DNA from: VRUE01 sp035693025
Lineage (GTDB): Bacteria > Actinomycetota > Thermoleophilia > Solirubrobacterales > 70-9
Direction of reading: 5' to 3'
DNA: 64,000 bases
Assembly: GCA_035693025.1 (NCBI GenBank)
Contig: DASSHI010000030.1
Span: forward strand, 21,264-85,263
The position numbers and the translations under genes are program-made. Below are positions 26,107 to 34,001 of this stretch, piece after piece. Under the pieces are notes generated by a model. That model was not told the DNA's origin. It searched no databases and saw only the letters and a list, made by a program, of their open reading frames with translations. Numbering within the stretch: position 1 is the first letter of the stretch; the number at the start of each line of letters is the position of its first letter.

Positions 26107-27594
26107 GTGGCTCGCGATGTATTAGACGAGCATCGCCTGCGGAGGCTGATCGACGTCGGCAGAGGGCTCGTCGCACAGCTCGATCTGGAGGCGGTGCTGA
26201 GCGAGGTCGTCGATGTGGCCCGCGAGCTGACCGGTGCCCGCTACGCGGCGATCGGCGACCTGCCCGACGGCCTCGCCGAGCACGATTTCCTCGACGTGCC
26301 GATCGTCGTTCGCGGCCAGCCCTACGGCAACCTCTACCTGGCCGAGAAGGAGGAGGGCGACTTCGACGACGCTGACGCAGAGGCGGTGGCGATCCTCGTC
26401 GGATGGGCCGCGGTTGCGATCTTCAACGTGCGTCTCTACGCACAGTCCGAGGAAGAGCGCGGCGCGCTCGAGCGCGCCGTCCACGGCCTCGAGGCAACCA
26501 CCGAGATAGCTCGGGCGGTCGGCGGTGAGACCGATCGGGCGCGCGTGCTGGAGACGATCGCCAAGCGGGCGCGGGCTCTGGTCGGCGCCCGTTCGCTGCT
26601 CGTCCTCCTCCGTGACGGAGCCCGCTGCGAGGTGGTTGCCGCGGCCGGTGAGGGCGGGGGGGCTTCGATCGGGCGCTACGTTACGGTCGGCGGCGAGTCG
26701 GAGGAGGAGGCTTTGACGGCGGTCCGGGGCATCGGGATCGAGGCCCGCGCCGCGCTCCCCGCGCCACTCGTCTTCCGCGGCCGTACGCTCGGAGCGATCG
26801 TCGCCCTCGACCGGCTCGAGGAAGGCCCTGGCTTCTACGCGGAAGACAGGCGGATGCTGACCGCCGCGGCGGCAAGCGCGGCCGCCGCGGTGGCGACGGT
26901 GCTCTCGGTTACCAAGGAGCGCCTACGCCAGCGACTGCTGGCGGCGGAGCACGAGCGGGCGCGCTGGGCGCGCGAGCTGCACGACTCGATCCTGCAGGGA
27001 ATGGGCTCCCGCCGCCTGCTGCTCTCCTCGGTTCTCAAGAGCGGCGACCCCGAGCAGTTGCGGGCGGTCGTGGAAGAGGGACTGCACGACGTCGTCCGCG
27101 ACATCGAGGAGCTGAGAGCCCTGATCACCGAGCTGCGCCCTGCCACGCTCGACCAGCTCGGCCTCCTCGCGGCCCTGGAAGACCTCCTCGAGCGTTTCGA
27201 GCGTACCTCTGGGGTCGAGTTGGACGCCGACGTCGAGATCGACGCCGAGCGACTCGGACCGGAGCTCGAGACCGTCCTCTACCGCCTCGTGCAGGAGGCG
27301 CTGAACAACATCGCCAAGCACGCCGGCGCGGCACGCGTCCGGCTGCAGATCCGTTGCGATGCGGACAGGGTCGAGCTGCTCGTCTCCGACGATGGCGCCG
27401 GCTTCGATCCGGACGCTCCTACGAGTGGCTTCGGCATTGCCGGCATGCGCGAGCGGATCGAGTTGACCGGCGGCGAGCTGCGGATCGAGTCGAAGCAGGG
27501 CGGCGGGACCAGGCTGCTCGCCTCCGTGCCTCTCGCCGCCGATCGGGAAGGCTCAGGTCTCGACCAAGCCCCGGGAGAGCGCACTTTGGACTAG
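26107..27594 (+). CDS. NarL-type sensor histidine kinase with GAF domains
   Basis: A 495-residue soluble kinase. It has two GAF-like modules: a shortened one at about residues 20-112 and a full one at 140-270. The HisKA_3 dimerisation helix carries the phospho-accepting H292 (ARELHDSILQ). The HATPase domain follows with the N-box EALNNIAKHA and G-boxes DDGAGFD and GFGIAGMRER. With no membrane helices, it should sense a cytoplasmic signal such as redox or a ligand bound by GAF. The GTG start at 26107 has little ribosome-binding signal. It is convergent with the response-regulator gene and overlaps it by 42 bp. Confidence 0.9.
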   Translation: MARDVLDEHRLRRLIDVGRGLVAQLDLEAVLSEVVDVARELTGARYAAIGDLPDGLAEHDFLDVPIVVRGQPYGNLYLAEKEEGDFDDADAEAVAILVGWAAVAIFNVRLYAQSEEERGALERAVHGLEATTEIARAVGGETDRARVLETIAKRARALVGARSLLVLLRDGARCEVVAAAGEGGGASIGRYVTVGGESEEEALTAVRGIGIEARAALPAPLVFRGRTLGAIVALDRLEEGPGFYAEDRRMLTAAAASAAAAVATVLSVTKERLRQRLLAAEHERARWARELHDSILQGMGSRRLLLSSVLKSGDPEQLRAVVEEGLHDVVRDIEELRALITELRPATLDQLGLLAALEDLLERFERTSGVELDADVEIDAERLGPELETVLYRLVQEALNNIAKHAGAARVRLQIRCDADRVELLVSDDGAGFDPDAPTSGFGIAGMRERIELTGGELRIESKQGGGTRLLASVPLAADREGSGLDQAPGERTLD

Positions 27595-28179
27595 CTCGGC
27601 GCGGCTGGAGACACCGAGCTTCTGCTGGATGTGGGCGCGGTGAGTCTCCACGGTGCGCACGCTGATGTAGAGCTTTTCGGCGATCTCGGCGTTGGTGTGG
27701 CCGAGAGCGATCAGGCGCAGGACGTCGGTCTCGCGCTCGCTCAGATCGCTCGCCGATTCGGGTTCGGCCGCGAGCTTCGCGCCGAGCGCGGGCTGTAGAT
27801 AGGTCTCTCCGGCGGCGGCTCGGCGGATCGCCTGGACCAGCTCGTCGTCGGCCGCCTCCTTGAGCACGTAGCCGAGCACCCCCAGCTGCAGCGCCTGGCG
27901 GGCGAAGGCGGGCTCTTTTTGCATCGTCAGGACGACGATCTTCGTATCGGGTGAAACGTCCCGCATCTCCGGAATCGCCTCCAAGCTGGGCTTTCCGGGC
28001 ATGTTCAGGTCGAGGATCAGCACGTCCGGCTTGTGCCCCCGCAGGTAGCGCACGGCGCCCTCGGCGTCCTCCGCCTCGGCGACGACCTCGAAGTCCGACT
28101 CCTCCTCCAGCAGCAACCGAAGCGCCCGGCGCACGACCGTGTGGTCGTCGGCCAGAACGATCGAGACCCCCTGCCCCAT
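27553..28179 (-). CDS. NarL/LuxR-family response regulator
   Basis: A 208-residue regulator. The receiver domain (1-120) has the acidic pair D11-D12, phosphorylation site D57 (ILDLNMPG), threonine in VLTMQ and lysine in VLKEA. The LuxR-type helix-turn-helix is at about 143-205 (LSERETDVLRLIALGHTNAEIAEKL). It is the natural partner of the HisKA_3 kinase whose gene ends 42 bp inside this one on the opposite strand. This tail-to-tail arrangement of a cognate pair is unusual, since such genes are normally in one operon. Confidence 0.93.
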   Translation of the reverse strand: MGQGVSIVLADDHTVVRRALRLLLEEESDFEVVAEAEDAEGAVRYLRGHKPDVLILDLNMPGKPSLEAIPEMRDVSPDTKIVVLTMQKEPAFARQALQLGVLGYVLKEAADDELVQAIRRAAAGETYLQPALGAKLAAEPESASDLSERETDVLRLIALGHTNAEIAEKLYISVRTVETHRAHIQQKLGVSSRAELVQSALSRGLVET

Positions 28180-28282
28180 AGCTGTCGATCCTAGCCGCCG
28201 CTCAAACCGCTATCTGGGTGCATGCCGATCGCGTCCCATGGCGGGCGGGGCTGGAAACAAACGATTCTCTAGAATCGAAGCC

Positions 28283-28990
28283 GTGAGGGGGGGAATCAAG
28301 ACGCTGGCGGCTGCGCTTGCCGTGTTCCTGCTCGCCGTCGGCTTCGCGGCCTGCGGCGGCGGGGGCGACAGCGCCGGCTCGACCTCGGCCAGCTCCGGCA
28401 GCCAGGGTGAAAGCTCGGGGGGCAGCACCTCAACGCAGAGCGAAGCCAAGAGCGGAAGCGAAGGCCAGGCGGGCAAGGAAGATCGGTCTCGCGGTTCCGA
28501 GACGAATGGCGAAGCGGCCGAATTCAAGCCGAAGCACCACAGCGACACCGGCGGCGGCTCGGCCCAGTTCAAGGTCAAGGGCGGTGACAACAGCGTGCAG
28601 GAATTCGGCGAAGAGGCCGAACCGCAGGAATTCAACGCGGCCGCTACCGCCCTGCACGACTTCCTCGACGCCCGCGCCGAAGGCAACTGGGCGGCGGCAT
28701 GTGACTACATGTCGAAGACGGTCATCGAATCGTTCGAAAAACTCGCCGCCCAGGCGGAACAGATCGAAGACAAGAGCTGCGCGGGGATCCTCGAAAAGCT
28801 GACCAACCCGGCGGCAAAGGCGGCGATGAAGGCGGAAGCGGCGAAGGCGAACGTCGGCTCGCTGAGGGTCGAAGGCGATCGCTCCTTCGTCATCTACACC
28901 GGCATCAAGGGAACCGTGCTGGCGATGCCGATGGCCAACGAAGAGGGCAAGTGGAAGGTCGCCAGCCTCGCCGGCACCCCCCTCTCCTGA
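28283..28990 (+). CDS. Putative lipoprotein with low-complexity linker
   Basis: A 235-residue exported protein. Lipobox LAVGFAAC puts the lipidated cysteine at about residue 24. Residues 25-110 are a Ser/Gly/Lys/Glu-rich linker, as expected for a spacer across the cell wall. Residues 120-235 form a compact domain (ALHDFLDARAEGNWAAACDYMS...) similar to small NTF2-like lipoprotein domains of actinobacteria, with two cysteines that may pair. Function is unknown. GTG 28283 is chosen as start because it begins the basic n-region. A tRNA-Thr on the other strand follows. Confidence 0.75.
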   Translation: MRGGIKTLAAALAVFLLAVGFAACGGGGDSAGSTSASSGSQGESSGGSTSTQSEAKSGSEGQAGKEDRSRGSETNGEAAEFKPKHHSDTGGGSAQFKVKGGDNSVQEFGEEAEPQEFNAAATALHDFLDARAEGNWAAACDYMSKTVIESFEKLAAQAEQIEDKSCAGILEKLTNPAAKAAMKAEAAKANVGSLRVEGDRSFVIYTGIKGTVLAMPMANEEGKWKVASLAGTPLS

Positions 28991-29011
28991 CCCCGGGCAC
29001 ACACAGCGAGA

Positions 29012-29084
29012 AGCCGACGCTCGGACTTGAACCGAGGACCCCTTCATTACGAATGAAGTGCTCTACCAACTGAGCTACGCCGGC
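29012..29084 (-). tRNA. tRNA-Thr (CGT)
   Basis: A 73-nt tRNA on the minus strand. Acceptor GCCGGCG/CGTCGGC, D-arm GCTCAGTTGGTAGAGC, anticodon stem-loop CTTCATTCGTAATGAAG (anticodon CGT, codon ACG), T-arm CTCGGTTCAAGTCCGAG, discriminator T. CCA is not encoded. Confidence 0.96.
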
Positions 29085-29173
29085 GGGTTGCCCGCAATCG
29101 GCTCTGTGACGCGGATTCAGGGCTACCTCATCGGCAATGATAGTCGGATGAGAGGTCTGCGCGAAATCCTTCG

Positions 29174-29917
29174 ATGATGGATGAGATCGCGCTCAGCTGC
29201 GAGGGCAAGGGGCCGGAGGTTCTGCTCGTTCACGGCGGCGCGAGCCCCGCGACGACGTGGTCGGGGCTCGAGCCCTTGAAGGGCCGATGGACGCTGGCCA
29301 CCGTCCACCGGCGCGGCTTTCCGCCCAGTCCACCGCCCGCGGGCGGACGCCAGGACTTCGACATCGACGCCGCCGATCTCGCGCCGCTGCTCGATCGACG
29401 TCCCCACGTCGTCGCGCACTCCTACGGCGCGCTCGGAGCGCTGCTCGCGGCCACGCGCGAGCCGGCTCAGGTGCGGTCGCTGACGCTGATCGAGCCGCCG
29501 CTCTTTCACCTGCTCCCCGACGATCCCGAGCTGACGCGCTTTCGACGTATGGGCGACGAAGTCCTGGCCCATGGCCTCGAGACGGAGCCCACGACACTGC
29601 GCGAGTTCCTCCGCATCGCGGGTTCGCCCGTTCCGGATGCGGGGCCGCTCCCCGAGAGCGTCGTCCACGCCGTTCGTCGCGCTCACGGCAGTCGATCGCC
29701 GAGCGAGGCGCACCCGAGGCTCGACGTCCTGCGCGGCGCCGGCATCCCGGCACTGGTCGCCTCCGGCGACCACGCCTCATTCCTGGAGCGCGCGGCCGAT
29801 GCGCTCGCGACCGAGCTGCACGCGGAGCGAGCGGTCGCCCCAGGCGCCGGGCACTTCGTCGCCGCCGCGCCGGGTTTCAGCGAGCGCCTCGAGCGGTTTC
29901 TCGTCTCGGTCGGCTGA
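29174..29917 (+). CDS. Alpha/beta-hydrolase
   Basis: A 247-residue alpha/beta-hydrolase-fold protein. The oxyanion-hole strand LLVHGG is at residues 17-22, the nucleophile elbow is AHSYGA with S83, and the C-terminal histidine lies in GAGHF. An aspartate in VASGDHASF could complete the triad. No signal peptide, so cytosolic. The substrate is not predictable. Two adjacent ATGs (29174, 29177) can start it. It stands alone between tRNA-Thr and a TMEM175-like channel gene. Confidence 0.88.
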   Translation: MMDEIALSCEGKGPEVLLVHGGASPATTWSGLEPLKGRWTLATVHRRGFPPSPPPAGGRQDFDIDAADLAPLLDRRPHVVAHSYGALGALLAATREPAQVRSLTLIEPPLFHLLPDDPELTRFRRMGDEVLAHGLETEPTTLREFLRIAGSPVPDAGPLPESVVHAVRRAHGSRSPSEAHPRLDVLRGAGIPALVASGDHASFLERAADALATELHAERAVAPGAGHFVAAAPGFSERLERFLVSVG

Positions 29918-29991
29918 GCGCCCGCTTCCCGATGGCGTAGGGGAGCTCGCACGGGGCCGGTTCCGTCGCGCGGAGTCTCGATGATGGGACG

Positions 29992-30648
29992 ATGTCCAGG
30001 GCGCGGACGGCCAAGCGGCGGGAGGAGAACGAGGTCGAGTTCTCGCGCATCGTCGCCTTCAGCGACGGGGTGTTCGCGATCGCGATCACGCTGCTCGTGC
30101 TCAACCTCGAGGTGCCGGAGCAGATTCCCGGCGACGATCTGACCAAGGCCCTGCTGGAACAGTGGCCCGACCTGATGGCCTACGTCATCAGCTTCGCCGT
30201 GATCGGGCGCTTCTGGATCGTCCACCACCGCTTCTTCTCCAGCGTCGTCGGCTTCGACGGGCGGCTGCTGTGGCTCAACCTCTTCTACCTCGGTTGGATC
30301 GCCCTCTTCCCGTTCAGCGCCCAGGTGCTGGGCGACCACGGCGGCGATGCCGGCGCGATCGTCCTCTACTCGGTCAACCTCTCCGGCATCACCCTGGTCG
30401 GCCTGCTGATGTTCCGTGACGCGCAGCGCGACGGGCTCGCCCGGATCCCGCCGCAGGAGATGCAGGAAGGGCAGCGGCGCGCGGCGACCGTCGCGGCGGT
30501 CTTCCTCGCCTCGATCCCGGTGGCGCTGATCGACCCGCACGTGGCCCCGTTCCTCTGGCCGGCCCTCTTTCTCGATCCGGTCGGCCGGCGGGTCCGCAGG
30601 CGCCGCGACGCCGGACCGCCGCGCTCAGCCCCGCCTGGCGAGGAATGA
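29992..30648 (+). CDS. TMEM175-family potassium channel (DUF1211)
   Basis: A 218-residue integral membrane protein with six hydrophobic segments. The first helix has the family signature RxxxFSDGVFAIAITLLVL at about residues 19-37; in TMEM175 proteins this helix lines the pore and the FSD motif is diagnostic. Bacterial members form leak-like K+ channels as tetramers. The C-terminus is Arg-rich. The stop overlaps the convergent lipoprotein gene by 24 bp. Confidence 0.92.
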   Translation: MSRARTAKRREENEVEFSRIVAFSDGVFAIAITLLVLNLEVPEQIPGDDLTKALLEQWPDLMAYVISFAVIGRFWIVHHRFFSSVVGFDGRLLWLNLFYLGWIALFPFSAQVLGDHGGDAGAIVLYSVNLSGITLVGLLMFRDAQRDGLARIPPQEMQEGQRRAATVAAVFLASIPVALIDPHVAPFLWPALFLDPVGRRVRRRRDAGPPRSAPPGEE

Positions 30649-31029
30649 GACCGAGCTGCCCGGCCGCGAGCAGCTGACTGCGATACCGCGTTCGGCCGCG
30701 GCGCCGAGGCAGCGGTACCCCCGATACACCGAGCAGGAGAAGCGGGACTCGCCGGCCGGCCTCACGCAGGCCGTCTTGCCGGCCCAGGCTGCGACGACGC
30801 CGCGGCCGACGTCGCAGCCAACGCCGGTTACGCGCACCCGTCCGGTGCCGGGGGCCGTGCCCTCGCAGCTCCGGGCCGAAGCTCCCGGGGGCGCGGTGGG
30901 AGTCGTCGCGGTCGCGGTCGACCGCGCCTCGTTCGATCGGGAGGAATCGCCTCCGGAGGAGCCGCAGCCGGCTGCCGCCAGGGTGGCGACGAGAGCGAGG
31001 AGCGCGATGAGGAGCCTCCCGGGGCGCAT
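30625..31029 (-). CDS. Small cysteine-containing lipoprotein
   Basis: A 134-residue exported protein. Lipobox ATLAAAGC gives a lipidated cysteine at residue 22. A Ser/Thr/Pro-rich spacer follows, then about 85 residues with six cysteines (SCEG, GCDV, ACVR, SCSVYRGYRC, SCSR) that could make three disulfides. The family is not recognised. It lies 24 bp after the ThiF-like gene on the same strand and may share its transcript. Confidence 0.75.
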   Translation of the reverse strand: MRPGRLLIALLALVATLAAAGCGSSGGDSSRSNEARSTATATTPTAPPGASARSCEGTAPGTGRVRVTGVGCDVGRGVVAAWAGKTACVRPAGESRFSCSVYRGYRCLGAAAERGIAVSCSRPGSSVSFLARRG

Positions 31030-31053
31030 CGGCCCCGTAACTTAACCGCCGCC

Positions 31054-32166
31054 TTACTTGCGCTCGGCCTTCGTCTCTCCCTCGCCACGCGGGGTCGCGG
31101 TCGGCAGGTGTCCGCAGACGGGACAGTCCGGCTCCGGTACGACGGGCTCACGTTCGACCTCCATGGTGCGCAGGTCGTAGATGTGGCCCACGCCCTGGGT
31201 CGAGGGCTCGGCCAGCCCGGTCAGGTGGTGCATGACGTCGAGGCCGACCTGGCCGCCGATCAGGCCGCAGGCCGGGCCCAGCGTCGCGGCCGGCGATGGT
31301 TTGGCGCGGCGCTGCTCGATCGCCACGTCGAACATCGGGTAGCTGCGCCGGTAGGCCGCCACCTGGCAGGCGAAGCACCCGGTCACTCCCGGAACGTACA
31401 GCGGGCCGACCCGGGCGATCGGCGGAAAGTGGCTCATCGTGATGTAGGGGATCTCCGCCGCGAAGCAGGCGCCGTTGCACCACTGCTCGATTTCATGCGC
31501 AGGCCAGTCGGCGGCGTCGATCACCATGTCGTAGCCGCCGATCAGCGCAGCGACAGCGGCTTCTCCGTCGACTTTCTCGGGGACGGTCTCGAGCCGCATG
31601 CGCGAGTTGAACGCGCCCAGCCGCTCCGCCGCGACCTCGACCTTCGGCCGGCCGATGTCGGCCTCCGTGTAGAGAACCTGGCGGTTGAGGTTGCTCTCCT
31701 CGACCAGGTCCCCGTCGACCAGCAGCATCTCTCCGACCCCGCAGCAGGCGAGCGAAAGCGCCGACCAGCCGCCGAGGCCGCCCACCCCGAGGACGACGAT
31801 GCGGGCGCTCTCCAGCCGCGCCTGGCATTGCGACGGCGTCGGGCCGTCGGTGATGTCGGCGAAGTAGCGGATCTGCCGATCGAATCGCTCGATCGTCGCC
31901 GCCGGAATCAGGTCGTCGTCGGCGGCATCCTCGACCAGGCTCAGCTCCTCCAACTGGGCGAGCAGGTCGTTGACGTCTTCCTCGCCGAAGCGCTCCTCGA
32001 GCGCTCCCCGCTCGCTGTTGCCGTCCAGCGCCGCGAGCAGTTCCCTGCCCGCCGCGTCGGGATTCTCGATTTGGACGTCTGCCCCGGCGCTTGGGCGCAT
32101 CAGATAGAGGTCGCCGTTGGGCGCTTCCATCTGCTCCGTCGTGCGCTTGATCCTCGGTCTTGTCAT
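31054..32166 (-). CDS. E1-like (ThiF/MoeB/HesA) adenylyltransferase with N-terminal RRE-like region
   Basis: A 370-residue protein. Residues 15-85 look like a PqqD/RRE domain, the peptide-recognition fold of RiPP enzymes (DLYLMRPSAGADVQIENP... then a helical ALEERFGEEDVNDLLAQLEELSL). Residues 95-370 are an E1-like adenylation domain: ATP-binding GVGGLGG at 127-133, D151, NRQ at 161-163, and two CxxC pairs (GCFACQ, CPVCG) for structural zinc. Enzymes of this kind adenylate the C-terminus of ThiS-like proteins or peptide precursors, as MccB does. The start ATG 32166 follows GGGAGG. No known RiPP partner adjoins, but a micro-ORF ending in glycine lies 1.6 kb away. Confidence 0.85.
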   Translation of the reverse strand: MTRPRIKRTTEQMEAPNGDLYLMRPSAGADVQIENPDAAGRELLAALDGNSERGALEERFGEEDVNDLLAQLEELSLVEDAADDDLIPAATIERFDRQIRYFADITDGPTPSQCQARLESARIVVLGVGGLGGWSALSLACCGVGEMLLVDGDLVEESNLNRQVLYTEADIGRPKVEVAAERLGAFNSRMRLETVPEKVDGEAAVAALIGGYDMVIDAADWPAHEIEQWCNGACFAAEIPYITMSHFPPIARVGPLYVPGVTGCFACQVAAYRRSYPMFDVAIEQRRAKPSPAATLGPACGLIGGQVGLDVMHHLTGLAEPSTQGVGHIYDLRTMEVEREPVVPEPDCPVCGHLPTATPRGEGETKAERK

Positions 32167-32332
32167 CCCTCTGCCTCCCGTCGAATTCCGCTGTGAGACC
32201 AGCCGATCGTTCGCAGAAAGACCAATTGATTGCTTTAATAAGTTTCAGCGATAGCGGCCATCCGAGAGGTCCGCAACCGACACTAGGCTCAGCCCCGGAA
32301 AGACACGCAACGGCAACGGGACGGAGGACGCG

Positions 32333-32956
32333 ATGGCGAGCTTTGACGAGAAGAAACTCAAACAGGTCATCGACCCGACGCTCGCGAAAGCGTTCACGCA
32401 CCCGCTGCGGGGCCACGTCTGGGTGACAGTCTGTGAAAAAGGCCTCGCCAGCCCCACCGAAATAGCCAACGAACTCGATATCGAGGTCACCGAGGTCAGC
32501 TACCACTTCCGCAAGCTTCATAGGAAAGAGCTGATCAAGGTTGCCTACGCCGTTCAGAGGCGAGGCTTCGACGAGCATTTTTATGAACCGTGCGCCCCGG
32601 CTATCTATTTCGACGACTTCGACTGGATGGGGATCCCAGAGGCGATTCGCTCGTCGTTCAGCGTCGACCTTGTCCAGGGAGTCGTAGAGGAGCTGATCGG
32701 AGCAATTCAGGCCGGCTCGTTCGATGCCAGGGATAGACATCTAAGTCGGACCTGGCTGATGCTCGACGAGCGCGGCTGGAAGGAATTGATGCGAACCCTG
32801 GTGCGCACGCTGGAGCGGGCCAAAGCGATTCAAGAGCGCTCGGAAAAGCGCTGCGAGGGATCGCCGGAAGCGCTGATCCCGGTCGAGTTCGCAATGGCGG
32901 CCTTCGAGACGATTGCCAGCATCGCCCAGCGGGTTGGCGAGACCGAGGAGATCTAG
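32333..32956 (+). CDS. Winged-helix transcriptional regulator (ArsR-like), paralogue 1
   Basis: A 207-residue DNA-binding protein. The winged helix covers about residues 15-85: FTHPLRGHVWVTVCEKGLASPTEIA, then the recognition helix VTEVSYHFRKLH and a wing with VQRRGFDEHFYEP. The C-terminal 110 residues form a helical, probably dimerising domain. It is paralogous to the regulator at 34002 (the same VSYHxxxL recognition helix). ATG 32333 has the ribosome-binding site GGAGG at about 32323. The region before it is A+T-rich (TTAATAAG), as expected for a promoter/operator shared with the divergent ThiF-like gene. It overlaps the UDG gene by 4 bp at the 3' end. Confidence 0.88.
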   Translation: MASFDEKKLKQVIDPTLAKAFTHPLRGHVWVTVCEKGLASPTEIANELDIEVTEVSYHFRKLHRKELIKVAYAVQRRGFDEHFYEPCAPAIYFDDFDWMGIPEAIRSSFSVDLVQGVVEELIGAIQAGSFDARDRHLSRTWLMLDERGWKELMRTLVRTLERAKAIQERSEKRCEGSPEALIPVEFAMAAFETIASIAQRVGETEEI

Positions 32957-33666
32957 CCCGGTTCGCTCAGCACTCGAGCGCGGGCAAAGATCTCGTCGAG
33001 CATCGGCTCCGTGAGCCTGCCGGTGAACGTGTTCTGCTGGCTCGGGTGGTAACAGCCGAGCAGCTTCCAATCGCCGACCCTCGCCTCGGCCCCGTGGCCG
33101 AAGCGCGGCTTCGGCTTCGGCGTCGCCTGTCCCGACGCCCGTAGCGCCAGCAGCGCTCCCTCCCAGGCGAAGCCGCCGAGGGCGAGGATCGTCTGACAGC
33201 GCTCGAGCAGCGCCAGCTCGCGCTCCAGGTACGGCAGGCAGTTGTCGCGCTCGGCGGGGGAGGGGCGGTTGGCCGGCGGCGCACAGCGGACGACCGCGGT
33301 GACGTAGGCATCGCGCAGGCGCAGGCCGTCGTCGCGCCCGGAGGAAGTCGGCTGGTTCGCGTAGCCGGCCCGGTGGAGCGCCGCGTAGAGCCAGTCTCCG
33401 GAGCGGTCGCCGGTGAACATCCGCCCGGTGCGGTTGGCGCCATGGGCGGCGGGCGCGAGGCCGACGATCGCGAGACGCGCGCGCGGGTCGCCAAATCCGG
33501 CAGCCGGTCGGGCCCAGTAGTCGTCGCCCTGGAAGCGGCGCGGCGGGTCCGCGGCGCTGGCCTCGCGCCAGGCGACCAGGCGCGGGCAGCGGCGGCAGCC
33601 GTGAACCTCGCCTGCGAGCCGATCGAGATCGGCGGCGGCACTCGCGCTCTTGGGCTTTGCGGCCAC
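32953..33666 (-). CDS. Uracil-DNA glycosylase, family 5 (UdgB-like)
   Basis: A 237-residue base-excision-repair enzyme. Four cysteines (C24 and C27 in HGCRRCP, one in VVRCAPP, one in RDNCLPY) form the 4Fe-4S site of family 4/5 UDGs. The active-site motif GLAPAAHGANRTGRMF and the C-terminal HPSQQNTFTGRLT loop are those of family 5, which removes uracil and other deaminated bases. ATG 33666 is the start. The gene is convergent with winged-helix gene 1 with a 4-bp overlap, and downstream of the micro-ORF on the same strand. Confidence 0.93.
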   Translation of the reverse strand: MAAKPKSASAAADLDRLAGEVHGCRRCPRLVAWREASAADPPRRFQGDDYWARPAAGFGDPRARLAIVGLAPAAHGANRTGRMFTGDRSGDWLYAALHRAGYANQPTSSGRDDGLRLRDAYVTAVVRCAPPANRPSPAERDNCLPYLERELALLERCQTILALGGFAWEGALLALRASGQATPKPKPRFGHGAEARVGDWKLLGCYHPSQQNTFTGRLTEPMLDEIFARARVLSEPG

Positions 33667-33681
33667 GTCCCAACTGAATCA

Positions 33682-33713
33682 CGTGCGCCCCACCGATGGG
33701 GGCGGGGCGCACG
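33682..33713. terminator. Hairpin between micro-ORF and UDG gene
   Basis: Perfect 10-bp inverted repeat CGTGCGCCCC (33682-33691) and GGGGCGCACG (33704-33713) with a 12-nt G-rich loop. It lies 24 nt after the micro-ORF stop on the minus strand and 15 nt before the UDG start, and could end the micro-ORF transcript. Confidence 0.55.
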
Positions 33714-33737
33714 AAGCTAGGTGCTCTGCCTGAGCGC

Positions 33738-33797
33738 TTAGCCGACCTTGTGGACCGAGACCATCGGTACGACTGCCTCCGATGCGGCGATCTTCAT
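33738..33797 (-). CDS. Candidate micropeptide (19 aa)
   Basis: An open frame of 19 codons, ATG at 33797 and TAA at 33738-33740, reading MKIAASEAVVPMVSVHKVG. It is preceded by a purine-rich AGAGGGGGGTGA ribosome-binding-like site about 6 nt before the ATG, better than that of many genes here. It faces the winged-helix gene at 34002 across a 204-bp region holding a perfect palindromic operator, and a hairpin follows its stop. The peptide is short and hydrophobic in the middle and ends in glycine. No known family is recognised. It might be a signalling peptide or a RiPP-like precursor for the ThiF-like enzyme nearby (inference only). Confidence 0.4.
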   Translation of the reverse strand: MKIAASEAVVPMVSVHKVG

Positions 33798-33881
33798 CTA
33801 CTTCACCCCCCTCTGCAGAACCCGTCTTGTCAGTTCTCTCCCTGCGCTCGCGAGCGCCAGCGGCCGACCTCGTGAATACTA

Positions 33882-33900
33882 GAAATAGTTCCACTATTTC
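33882..33900. promoter_or_regulatory. Palindromic operator candidate
   Basis: GAAATAGTTCCACTATTTC: two perfect 8-bp half sites with a 3-bp spacer, with an extra half site AAATAGT at 33914-33920. A second palindrome GCGCTCGCGAGCGC is at 33844-33857. The site lies in the divergent region between the micro-ORF and winged-helix gene 2 and is the likely binding site of that regulator (inference). Confidence 0.55.
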
Positions 33901-34001
33901 GCACACGCGAAGCAAATAGTCTGAATTTGGGCTGGAAAACCGCCTTTGTGATCAATACGATGGAGTGGTTAAGCCACCAGCAACGAATCGGAGGAGTCGC
34001 T

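Noticed and set aside
32167..32261. Eight-codon frame on the minus strand before the ThiF-like gene
   Set aside because: Reads MAAIAETY with no ribosome-binding site and no supporting context; considered chance.
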